A stretch of 5,981 bases of DNA from Bacteroidota bacterium (lineage in GTDB: Bacteria > Bacteroidota > Bacteroidia > J057). Position numbers and translations under genes: made by a program. Where the stretch lies: positions 1 to 5,981 of the forward strand of contig CAUJFT010000108.1 in the NCBI GenBank assembly GCA_963169475.1. Reading direction: 5' to 3'. Positions 1-5,981 of the stretch are shown one piece after another (the stretch's first letter is position 1; each line of letters opens with the position of its first letter). The notes beneath the pieces were generated by a model. It was not told the origin of the DNA. It ran no database searches and worked only from the letters and a program-made list of their open reading frames with translations.

Positions 1-41
1 CCTCCCTCATTTCTTAGATTTACCTCCTGACACTCAGCGGA

Positions 42-569
42 ATGCTCCTCTTTGGATTAATTCAGAACTTTTTCCGGAATCCCTCTTTTGATATCCCGCT
101 TAACCCTAATCATATCCTTTCTCCTTGTGATGGAAAAGTAGTCGTGATAGAGGAAGTTCAAGATTATGTGTACTTTAAAGGAAAAGTAACCCAAATAAGC
201 GTATTTATGTCTCCTCTGAACGTACATGTGAATCGAAACCCGATAAGCGGAGTAGTACAATACTATCGTTACATCAAAGGGGAATTTCTGGTTGCGTTTG
301 ACCCAAAGTCGTCAGAACGAAATGAACGGACTTTTGTAGTTACTAAAAATGAAAACGTTACCGTTGCCTATAAACAAATTGCAGGCTATGTGGCAAGAAG
401 AATTTGTTGCTACATCAAGGAGGGAGATAAGGTAAATCAGGGAGAAGAGTTTGGTTTTATAAAATTTGGGTCCCGGATTGACCTCTTAATCCCGCTTGAT
501 TGTAAGGTAATGGTAAAGTTAGAAGAAGTGGTAAAAGCTGGTCGTTCGGTTTTAGCAGAAATAGAATAA
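42..569 (+). CDS. psd: Phosphatidylserine decarboxylase proenzyme, 5' end missing or disrupted
   Basis: Pyruvoyl-dependent enzyme that decarboxylates phosphatidylserine to phosphatidylethanolamine at the inner membrane. The visible 175 residues cover the end of the N-terminal membrane helix (LLFGLIQNFFRNP, 2-14), the SPCDGKV block with the expected catalytic Asp30, the NVHVNR block with His62, the PKSSERNER segment (88-96), and the self-cleavage motif FGSR (142-145). In this short-form family Ser144 (codon 471-473) becomes the pyruvoyl group, splitting the protein into a large beta and a short alpha chain of about 32 residues. All key residues are present. Family members usually have about 40 more N-terminal residues with the rest of the membrane anchor. 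Those lie outside the window, and the frame is closed by TAG at 15-17, so ATG 42 is probably internal rather than the native start. No hairpin separates it from the next gene, 94 bp away. The archaetidylserine decarboxylase subfamily is the close alternative. Confidence 0.9.
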   Translation: MLLFGLIQNFFRNPSFDIPLNPNHILSPCDGKVVVIEEVQDYVYFKGKVTQISVFMSPLNVHVNRNPISGVVQYYRYIKGEFLVAFDPKSSERNERTFVVTKNENVTVAYKQIAGYVARRICCYIKEGDKVNQGEEFGFIKFGSRIDLLIPLDCKVMVKLEEVVKAGRSVLAEIE

Positions 570-663
570 TGAATAAATATAAAAATATCGGTGACTTTTT
601 TAAGATTTCTCATCCATATAGTGTGTTTTTCTAATTTTTATTTTATTTAACAGATTTCAAAAA

Positions 664-1242
664 ATGGGATTATTCGAAGGTTTAACACAACAAATTGGGG
701 GTCAGGTAATATCTTCACTCGCTTCGCAGCTTGGAGCAGATGAAGCAGTAACCCAAACCGCCGTTCAGACGGCTTTACCCTTATTATTCTCCGCCTTATC
801 AAAAAACGCCTCTACTCAAGAAGGCGCAACCTCTCTTGCCAATGCTTTGGATAAAGACCACGACGGAAGTATTCTAAACATGCTGGGCGATTTTATTCCT
901 AACGCTGGCCAAAGTTCAGGAGCCGGTATTCTTGGTCATCTTCTTGGAGACAAAAGAGGAATGGCTGAACAAGGAATCAGTCAAGCAACCGGATTGAATG
1001 TTGGTCAAGTAGGTCAATTACTTATTACCCTAGCCCCTATCATCATGGGCTATCTTGGTAAGCAAAAACAAGAAGGCGGGCTTGATGCCTCTGCGCTTTC
1101 TAATCTTTTGGGCGGTGAACGCGAAGTGGCTCAAAGCCAAGCTCCGGGAGGATTAGGTATGCTGGCAAACCTTTTAGATATGGATAATGACGGAAATCCC
1201 GTAGATGATGTACTCGGAATGCTCGGAAGATTTATTAAATAA
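664..1242 (+). CDS. DUF937-like protein with two calcium-loop motifs
   Basis: A 192-residue protein resembling the DUF937 family: the N-terminus MGLFEGLTQQIGGQVISSLA followed by a helix-rich, Ala/Leu/Gln-rich body and a central ALPLLFSALSKNAS helix is typical. The function of the family is not established. No signal peptide is visible; the hydrophobic stretch LLITLAPIIMGYLG (119-132) is amphipathic rather than a clear membrane span. Two DxDxDG loops of EF-hand/dockerin type occur at D63-G68 (DNA 850-867) and D172-G177 (DNA 1177-1194). Each is followed by a similar tail ending in MLGxFI, which suggests an internal duplication and possible Ca2+ binding (inference). The start is ATG 664, preceded by an A-rich leader without Shine-Dalgarno, normal for Bacteroidota. 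I found no exact TAnnTTTG promoter in the 94 bp upstream, so read-through from psd is possible. A strong hairpin lies 36 bp after the stop. Confidence 0.85.
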   Translation: MGLFEGLTQQIGGQVISSLASQLGADEAVTQTAVQTALPLLFSALSKNASTQEGATSLANALDKDHDGSILNMLGDFIPNAGQSSGAGILGHLLGDKRGMAEQGISQATGLNVGQVGQLLITLAPIIMGYLGKQKQEGGLDASALSNLLGGEREVAQSQAPGGLGMLANLLDMDNDGNPVDDVLGMLGRFIK

Positions 1243-1604
1243 TAGGAGTCTTTCGCAGGGATAATTTTATTTCGTAATAAATAATCATTGATGCCTTTAC
1301 GTTTTAGATAAAGCATCAATGATTATTTTCTTGTAATCGTTTAGCTTGTTTACGCCAAACGATTGAAACTTGTAATACAAGGTATAAGCTATTCTCTTTT
1401 TGGGTACAAGTATAATGAAAAGACACATCGGATAAGTAGATTTGACCCGTTCTATAGCATTATCCAACCTCAACGCAACTGAATTGAACAATGTACCCAG
1501 AAAAAGGTTCAATTACGAAAATCCTATTACACAATTTAACAAAATTGTATGGGTTACTTGACTCCACGAAAGTAAAAGCCGATAGTCAAAAGCTAATACG
1601 ATGA
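1243..1604. other. Intergenic region with no convincing gene
   Basis: About 360 bp between the convergent DUF937-like and DUF1761-like genes. It holds the hairpin at 1279-1328, a small 7-bp hairpin (1531-1537 with 1542-1548), and a minus-strand open frame at 1512-1297 of 71 codons. That frame starts only with TTG, lacks a promoter-like motif, is closed upstream by TAG, ends inside the hairpin and matches no family I recognise. The composition (lysine, tyrosine and isoleucine rich, ending YKKIIIDALSKT) looks protein-like, so a decayed gene remnant cannot be excluded. I see nothing else here. Confidence 0.6.
1279..1328 (+). terminator. Strong hairpin, terminator of the DUF937-like gene
   Basis: Perfect 16-bp inverted repeat (1279-1294 with 1313-1328), extended inside by TTTA 1296-1299 with TAAA 1309-1312 across a bulged C1295, leaving a 9-nt loop. 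It begins 36 bp after the DUF937-like stop and runs into TTTTC on the plus strand, with an A-rich flank on the left. It can therefore act on either strand. The stem is AT-rich and the T-tract short, so termination efficiency is uncertain. Confidence 0.7.
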
Positions 1605-2096
1605 TTATGAAAACTGACAGACCAACCCTCCTATTAATGCCAGAGTTAGTGTCCAATATCCGGCATTAATCATGATATATTTCCAACTTTTGCGGTCAAA
1701 CAAAGCATTAATCGCCATAATAGGGGTAACAAAAAGTAAGCCTACAATCACTCCATGTAATACTCCGTGTTTAAAGGTACGGAAATTATTACCGTAAGTA
1801 TCCATTAGTTTTTTCATGATTCCTCCTATTTCAGTAGAGGGGTCATTTATTCCCTCTACTCCCAGCATCATAGAATGCAACCCTGCTTGATGTATCACCA
1901 TCGGGGTCATCAAAAATGAAATAAAAAAACCTAGAAGTGCAGTTACCCCAAAAATTACCATCATATTTCCGCTGGGCTTTTCCGGGTCAATCCCGGTTTC
2001 TTTCATCCATATATTTCCAAAAACTTTTGGGTGATACCAAACAAAACCCGTCAAAAGTGGAACGATTGCTCCAACCAAATGAATCCATAAATGCAT
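1605..2096 (-). CDS. DUF1761-like four-helix membrane protein
   Basis: Small integral membrane protein, 163 residues from ATG 2096. Likely transmembrane helices lie at about 3-20, 45-67, 109-131 and 139-159. The motif WYHPKVFGNIWMKETG (20-35) right after helix 1, and FKHGVLHGV (108-116) at the start of helix 3, match my recollection of the DUF1761 family, whose function is unknown. The frame is open to a TTG at 2120, which would give 171 residues. I chose ATG 2096 because the extra residues are not family-like, helix 1 begins right after this Met, and the TTG lies inside an exact TAnnTTTG promoter element (2118-2125). The gene appears to be a single transcription unit: the porin upstream on the same strand is 338 bp away and followed by a terminator hairpin. 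Only a weak hairpin (1531-1548) follows the stop. Confidence 0.85.
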   Translation of the reverse strand: MHLWIHLVGAIVPLLTGFVWYHPKVFGNIWMKETGIDPEKPSGNMMVIFGVTALLGFFISFLMTPMVIHQAGLHSMMLGVEGINDPSTEIGGIMKKLMDTYGNNFRTFKHGVLHGVIVGLLFVTPIMAINALFDRKSWKYIMINAGYWTLTLALIGGLVCQFS

Positions 2097-2117
2097 AAGC
2101 GTATATTTTTTAAGATA

Positions 2118-2125
2118 CAAAGGTA
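2118..2125 (-). promoter_or_regulatory. Bacteroidota -7 promoter element, DUF1761-like gene
   Basis: Minus strand reads TACCTTTG, an exact TAnnTTTG. Transcription would start a few bases downstream, giving a leader of roughly 15-20 nt before ATG 2096. No good -33 TTTG is visible at the usual spacing; only T-rich DNA is there. Its overlap with the alternative TTG start argues for the ATG. Confidence 0.45.
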
Positions 2126-2183
2126 TAAAAAATAAGCGAGGAAATAGAATAGTTGGGTCATTTTACTCAAAAAAAAGCCTAAT

Positions 2184-2191
2184 CAAAGATA
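2184..2191 (-). promoter_or_regulatory. Second Bacteroidota -7 element upstream of the DUF1761-like gene
   Basis: Minus strand reads TATCTTTG, an exact TAnnTTTG, with a T-rich stretch (TTTA, 2211-2214) 19 bp upstream at the -33 position. It would give a leader of about 80 nt. It could act as an alternative to, or instead of, the element at 2118-2125. Confidence 0.4.
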
Positions 2192-2293
2192 AAACAATAT
2201 TGGTAATGTATAAAAAACGTAAATTTATGCGCCTAAACATACTTACTACATACTTTCGGTATCCTAAAATTTTTTTCTTTAAAAATAAGTAAT

Positions 2294-2301
2294 TAGATTT
2301 G
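2294..2301 (+). promoter_or_regulatory. Plus-strand Bacteroidota -7 element, possible small-RNA promoter
   Basis: Plus strand reads TAGATTTG, an exact TAnnTTTG, with a T-run (about 2270-2276) near the -33 position but no TTTG there. No plus-strand protein gene follows; the only thing downstream is a structured 130-nt stretch ending in a terminator hairpin. Expected transcription start is about 2306-2308. Confidence 0.4.
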
Positions 2302-2305
2302 CGGG

Positions 2306-2445
2306 AGAATTGAAACAGATTTAAGAATAGGATAAATATCTAATGAGAATGGGGTATTTATCCTGAACAAAAAATAAGGTACAGTTGGGTTTCTCTATTA
2401 AAGAAAGTACTATAGGATGGGAATCTTATAGTACTATTGTTTTAT
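2306..2445 (+). ncRNA. Candidate orphan small RNA
   Basis: This stretch has the parts of an independent small-RNA gene: the exact -7 element at 2294-2301; hairpin A (2329-2341 with 2352-2364, ten perfect pairs plus inner G-U/C-G pairs, 10-nt loop); small hairpin B (TTTCT 2390-2394 with AGAAA 2402-2406); and terminator hairpin C (2406-2418 with 2423-2435) followed by ATTGTTTTAT. No meaningful reading frame is present on the plus strand; the longest ATG frame I see is 7 codons (2343). It does not resemble tmRNA, SRP RNA, RNase P RNA or a riboswitch I know, and no plus-strand gene follows that a leader could control. The boundaries are estimates, and the call rests on layout only. Hairpin C may instead serve only the convergent porin gene. 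Confidence 0.3.
2406..2435. terminator. Bidirectional terminator hairpin
   Basis: A 13-bp stem (2406-2418 with 2423-2435, one G-U pair) closed by a GGGA tetraloop. On the minus strand it lies 24 bp after the porin stop and runs into TTTCTTTAAT. On the plus strand it runs into ATTGTTTTAT. It can therefore end both the porin transcript and any plus-strand transcript from 2306. Confidence 0.7.
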
Positions 2446-2458
2446 ACACTATCGAGAC

Positions 2459-4600
2459 CTAATCAAAGAATGACCAATTAACCCCAAGGCTGAACATACG
2501 CGGCTGAACGGGATAAAAAGGGGTCGTATAATTTCCCGGAGCAATAAGTCCATCAGTTACGTGTATAATTTTTGCAAAAATGTAGGCGCGTTTGATACGT
2601 GTAGCAAAGTAAATATCTATACGCGGATAGCCTTTGACTATATAGGGATAGTTGGGATTTACGGGAAAAAACTCGGCACTTACCGGGTCAAATCCATTGC
2701 CATAATAAGGGGCATTATACCGAAAATCTATTCCTGTTCTAAATACTCCTTTGTAAGCGGTTCTTTCATTCTGATAAAAGATACTGATTTTTCCGTAGAG
2801 ATTAGGTTGGGATTGACTATAGACCCAAAGGAAAGAATCCGCCTCCGCATTTACTGTACCCAAGAGTATCCCGACATTGGCTTCTGTATATATTTTCCGG
2901 AAAAAGCGAATCCTCCCGCTCATTTCCATACCAGAAAAGGTCAGTATATCTCCTGATTTTGCCTGCCTGACTTGAAGCGTATCACTATAATATATCATAT
3001 TGTAGCATTGGGATAAAAAGGGCTGTACGGAAAAATAATTGGAGAGTAGCGTGTCGCGTGCTTTCCCTACCTGATTAATTTTGGCACTACCCTCCCATTT
3101 TAGAGAAGCTCTCAGGTGGTTTAGCTGTTGATTTTTCAGGGTGCTGTCTGGTGAGAATCGGTTTCCATACCCGGGTGGTAGATATTTCTGAAAAATGGAG
3201 GGGTTCATGCTGTGAAGCAGATAAAATACAGTAAGATGAAGGGCGGACTTTCGTTTGATTACTTCTTTTACGCCATCTTCTCTTTGGAGAGAGTCCTTAT
3301 TAATTGTAAAGGGAATCCGAAAACGGGCAGTATTTCCCCAATAAGTCTCCGGATTAAACAGATTATTCGGGCGGGTATAAAAGGATAAATTATATTCAAA
3401 GCCCAATAGACGGGGACTCGATAGGGTTGCTTCTGCCGTTTGGACAAAGGTATTTTGTGTAAGCCTATAGGCAGAGTCTTTTTGAGTAACGACTAATCGG
3501 TTATATTCCAATCCGCCCTTTGCCTCCAAACGTAAATAATCTTTGAGGTTGAATCCGTACAATACTTTGCTCCCTGCACGATAGCGATAGGTCTCCGTTT
3601 TTTCATACATAGCGTCCTTATCTGGTTCAAACGAAAATGTGGGTAGAGGAGGAACCCATGCGGCATTGAGTACTTCTGCCCTAATGTTCTCCGCACCAAA
3701 CCTAAAACGGGTGTATTCATGTTGGACTAATCCCTTTAAAGACAGTTTTTGCCCGGAACGGGTGGAGTCCTTTGTAAAAATCAAATGAAAAATGGGTTCT
3801 ATTGTTGCAGATTTAACTATCCATTTACCGGTTGCATCACTCAGGTTTAAATATTCAGAACCCTTATCAAAGGAAGATTCTTCGGGGCTTCCATACACGC
3901 GAGCAGTGCCTCCATTGTATAGTTGATAAAACTCATTATATTGAAGCGTAGAAAATACTGCGAGACGGTTTTTAAAACTATGGTAATATCCGTTAAGGTG
4001 TATCAGCCGGTTATCGGCAGTATTATTTCCATAGATGCTTTCCGACTGTCGCCGTTTATAAAAAGCAGCAAGGTTAAAAAAAGGGGTTACATTGTAGGAA
4101 GTAGTTACCTCGAGGAGCGTAATATTTTTATTTGCTTGCTGGGGTCCCTGCGCAAAATTAATATTTACATAAGGCGTTTTCGTATCATAATACATCGTTT
4201 GATACTCTGGATTTAGAATGTATAGATTAGTCGCTTGTGTCAGAGGATTACGCCAATAAGGAGACGTAAACCATTTGTCATTTACTCCAAACCGAAAGTG
4301 CTGATAAGGTTTACCTACCTGCCCCAAATGATGACTCACACCAGAAAGGGTATCCAAGTCGTCCCAATAATGAAAATTATCTAAATAAACCCCTACCGGT
4401 TTGTGTTTGTAATTCTGATTAAGAATATCTACCACGAATATCCTTCGCGTGTCTGGTGGTATTATCTTCTTCTTTACCGTATCCGTGTCGGCAGAAGGGG
4501 TAGTGTCGTTTACAGTGGTTTGAGAAAAACCTATTTCTATATAGAAACAAAAGTATCCTATAAGGAGAGACCGTAAGATATTATGAGTGAACCAATTCAT
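2459..4600 (-). CDS. Outer-membrane putative porin (Porin_10-like)
   Basis: A 713-residue outer-membrane beta-barrel protein resembling the Bacteroidota putative porin family (Porin_10). The N-terminus is a signal peptide: NHxLR-type basic start, hydrophobic core SLLIGYFCFYIEIG, likely cleavage after GFS (26). A Thr/Asp-rich linker (28-50) follows, then DNFHYWDDLDTL (74-85), the hallmark block YYDTKTPYVN (137-146), and many alternating-hydrophobic, Tyr/Phe-rich strands with NGYYHSFKNR-type turns. It ends GVNWSFFD (706-713), an aromatic C-terminal strand as expected for a barrel. Substrate specificity cannot be read from the sequence. ATG 4600 is firm because an in-frame TAG lies directly before it. 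The gap to the upstream oxidoreductase is 163 bp, with no exact TAnnTTTG; the best is TATCTTTT (4714-4707), so co-transcription or a weak promoter are both open. A terminator hairpin lies 24 bp after the stop. Confidence 0.9.
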   Translation of the reverse strand: MNWFTHNILRSLLIGYFCFYIEIGFSQTTVNDTTPSADTDTVKKKIIPPDTRRIFVVDILNQNYKHKPVGVYLDNFHYWDDLDTLSGVSHHLGQVGKPYQHFRFGVNDKWFTSPYWRNPLTQATNLYILNPEYQTMYYDTKTPYVNINFAQGPQQANKNITLLEVTTSYNVTPFFNLAAFYKRRQSESIYGNNTADNRLIHLNGYYHSFKNRLAVFSTLQYNEFYQLYNGGTARVYGSPEESSFDKGSEYLNLSDATGKWIVKSATIEPIFHLIFTKDSTRSGQKLSLKGLVQHEYTRFRFGAENIRAEVLNAAWVPPLPTFSFEPDKDAMYEKTETYRYRAGSKVLYGFNLKDYLRLEAKGGLEYNRLVVTQKDSAYRLTQNTFVQTAEATLSSPRLLGFEYNLSFYTRPNNLFNPETYWGNTARFRIPFTINKDSLQREDGVKEVIKRKSALHLTVFYLLHSMNPSIFQKYLPPGYGNRFSPDSTLKNQQLNHLRASLKWEGSAKINQVGKARDTLLSNYFSVQPFLSQCYNMIYYSDTLQVRQAKSGDILTFSGMEMSGRIRFFRKIYTEANVGILLGTVNAEADSFLWVYSQSQPNLYGKISIFYQNERTAYKGVFRTGIDFRYNAPYYGNGFDPVSAEFFPVNPNYPYIVKGYPRIDIYFATRIKRAYIFAKIIHVTDGLIAPGNYTTPFYPVQPRMFSLGVNWSFFD

Positions 4601-4763
4601 CTATGTTTTTATGTATTGCCTACCTTGAGTAGGAAAACGAGCGTAAAAATAAGGCAAAACCTCAATTTCGCCTAAGTTTTTTGGCTGAAAAGAGATAATT
4701 TGGAAGAAAAGATAGTTTTGACGCTTAATTTATGGTTTTTCGTGTAGGTTTAATGAGCAATAG

Positions 4764-5879
4764 TTAGGGTGCCATAAGCCGAATGATGCTCCTCATATTT
4801 GCTCCCTCCGGCAGAGGTATAATCTCTTTGTGATAAAACCTCAAAATATCGTATTCTTTTTCCAAAAAAGTATTTTTACCAGAAATATAATCCCATAAAA
4901 CTGCCGAAAAGTACGCAGAGAGTAAAACGCCCTTTGTACCAAATCCGGAGAAAACATGCAAACAACGGTGAACGGGGTGCGTACCGACAAGTGGTCGCCT
5001 ATCGCGAGTGGTCGGGCGGATTCCGGCGTAGTGGTCTATAATCCTATACGGAGCAGCAAGCACAGAGTCTAAGGCTTCTGTGAGAATTTTTAACCCTACA
5101 CTATCCGGAAACGGGTGAGAAAATTCCCATTCATAAGTAGCCCCCACATTAAACCGATTTTTTCCTAACGGCAGGATATAAATACCAGAAGATAGAATGA
5201 ACGGAATTTCAAATTCCCCCTCTATTTTTATTCCTTGTCCTTTGTTGGGAATTACCGGTAAATCCCACAGCAGTTTTAATGCTTGTTCTGCCCCCTGACA
5301 CAGCACTAATCCATCAAAGAAAAATGCTTCTGAATCCCAGATGATTTTTTGTTGTGAGAGATAGATATGTTCCGGAAGGATTCTTGCTGCTTCATACCGG
5401 AAGTGAAAATGGGTTTCGAGTATGCCTCTAAGTGCTTTTAGAAAAGCAGGAATATCTAACCACCCTGAACGCCCAATCTTTAATCCCCCTATAGGGTTAT
5501 GGAATACGGATTCCATTAAAGGTTGTTCTTCTATACAAAGCAATTCCGGAGTATTTGCACGCACCCCTAACCCATGATTGTATTCGGATACCGAATTAAA
5601 AGGCTTATATATTGGAAGTTTATACAAATATTTAGAAAGTGGTTGAAATTCCGGAGTCTCAAAAAAAGCCTCCAACGCTCCTAATAACTGCTCTGCTCTC
5701 CACGTTTGAAGATGATTTTTGCCAGTGATAGGATTAAACATTCCCGCAGCATTCCCTGAAGCACTATGAGGACTCCCCGAATCAAAAAGTGTAACCCGAC
5801 TTCCTTCAAGTACTATTTTTGCGGCGAGCATCATTCCTGCAATCCCGCCTCCTATCAAAATATAATGCGTTTGACCCAT
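4764..5879 (-). CDS. FAD-dependent oxidoreductase, DAO/glycine-oxidase-like
   Basis: A 371-residue flavoenzyme of the D-amino-acid oxidase (DAO) fold, probably cytoplasmic (no signal peptide). The dinucleotide-binding motif is GGGIAG (10-15) in the first beta-alpha-beta unit, with Asp33 (LFDSG) at the end of the second strand to hold the adenosine ribose. SASGNAAGMFNPITG (39-53) is the second FAD contact. GWLDIPAFLKAL (139-150) opens the substrate domain. GIRPTTRDRRPLVG (286-299) and FSGFGTKGVLLS (310-321) form the C-terminal FAD signature. Similar enzymes oxidise glycine, sarcosine or other amines, and the C-terminal domain of MnmC (wobble-uridine tRNA modification) belongs to the same superfamily. 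The real substrate cannot be told from the sequence. Length is normal for the family. ATG 5879 is the first in-frame ATG after an in-frame TGA about 12 nt upstream. It is first in a possible unit with the porin, 163 bp downstream, with no hairpin between; a functional link is not evident. Confidence 0.87.
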   Translation of the reverse strand: MGQTHYILIGGGIAGMMLAAKIVLEGSRVTLFDSGSPHSASGNAAGMFNPITGKNHLQTWRAEQLLGALEAFFETPEFQPLSKYLYKLPIYKPFNSVSEYNHGLGVRANTPELLCIEEQPLMESVFHNPIGGLKIGRSGWLDIPAFLKALRGILETHFHFRYEAARILPEHIYLSQQKIIWDSEAFFFDGLVLCQGAEQALKLLWDLPVIPNKGQGIKIEGEFEIPFILSSGIYILPLGKNRFNVGATYEWEFSHPFPDSVGLKILTEALDSVLAAPYRIIDHYAGIRPTTRDRRPLVGTHPVHRCLHVFSGFGTKGVLLSAYFSAVLWDYISGKNTFLEKEYDILRFYHKEIIPLPEGANMRSIIRLMAP

Positions 5880-5972
5880 GCTTTTTATATTTCATTGAAC
5901 AACCATTCACGAAGGAATAACATAATAATCATTCACAAACCGTAAGCAGTAGTAAGGTATAATACGAAACGT

Positions 5973-5980
5973 CAAAGATA
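5973..5980 (-). promoter_or_regulatory. Bacteroidota -7 element upstream of the FAD oxidoreductase
   Basis: Minus strand reads TATCTTTG, an exact TAnnTTTG. It would give a leader of about 85-90 nt before ATG 5879. The -33 position falls outside the window, so only half of the promoter can be judged. Confidence 0.4.
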
Positions 5981-5981
5981 T

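Noticed and set aside
57..260. Minus-strand 67-codon frame opposite psd
   Set aside because: Fully antisense to the conserved psd core (SPCDGKV and NVHVNR regions); no family resemblance.
569..634. Plus-strand 21-codon frame overlapping the psd stop as TAATG
   Set aside because: Stop-start overlap is suggestive of coupling, but the peptide is very short, AT-driven (K/N/F-rich) and unrecognisable.
1131..1319. Minus-strand 62-codon frame
   Set aside because: Mostly antisense to the DUF937-like gene and runs through the terminator hairpin; low-complexity Ser/Pro/Ile content.
2561..2956. Plus-strand 131-codon frame
   Set aside because: Antisense to the C-terminal half of the porin, with a GTG start and no domain; the porin frame carries clear family motifs.
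2511..3022. Repeated 12-mer GGGATAAAAAGG near 2511 and 3010
   Set aside because: Both copies lie inside the porin and encode similar aromatic/proline beta-strand turns; coincidental codon similarity, not a repeat element.
3493..3720. Minus-strand 75-codon frame
   Set aside because: Same strand but another frame inside the intact porin gene; a shadow frame.
3923..4216. Plus-strand 97-codon frame
   Set aside because: Antisense to the most conserved porin block (YYDTKTPY region); hydrophobic I/R-rich shadow.
4619..4633. Five-bp hairpin CCTAC/GTAGG in the porin leader
   Set aside because: Too short and without a T-tract or regulatory context; expected by chance in AT-rich DNA.

Overview
The window reads as chromosomal DNA of a Bacteroidota bacterium. 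The clearest signs are a Bacteroidota-type putative porin (Porin_10-like, with the YYDTKTPY block), near-absence of Shine-Dalgarno sequences with A/T-rich leaders before the starts, and several exact copies of the Bacteroidota -7 promoter motif TAnnTTTG in intergenic DNA. The DNA is AT-rich (roughly 40% GC by eye). I cannot place it below phylum level.

Layout. Plus strand, left: the 3' part of a phosphatidylserine decarboxylase gene (psd, cut by the window edge and with an in-frame stop just before the usable ATG), then a DUF937-like gene with two calcium-loop motifs, closed by a strong hairpin at 1279-1328. Positions 1243-1604 hold no convincing gene. Minus strand, right: an FAD-dependent amino-acid-oxidase-type enzyme (5879-4764), the outer-membrane porin (4600-2459) and a small DUF1761-like membrane protein (about 2096-1605). 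The 338-bp gap between porin and DUF1761 gene holds two minus-strand promoter elements for the DUF1761 gene, a plus-strand promoter element, an internal hairpin and a terminator hairpin. Together these could encode an orphan small RNA of about 130-140 nt.

How the genes work together: mostly they do not form an obvious pathway. Psd makes phosphatidylethanolamine at the inner membrane, the porin sits in the outer membrane, and the DUF1761 protein is an integral membrane protein, so three of the five encode envelope functions. The oxidoreductase is a soluble flavoenzyme of unknown substrate. I see no mobile element, CRISPR array, tRNA/rRNA, defence system or biosynthetic cluster. The points most worth a second look are the possible small RNA at 2294-2445, the disrupted N-terminus of psd and the duplicated calcium-loop segment in the DUF937-like protein.
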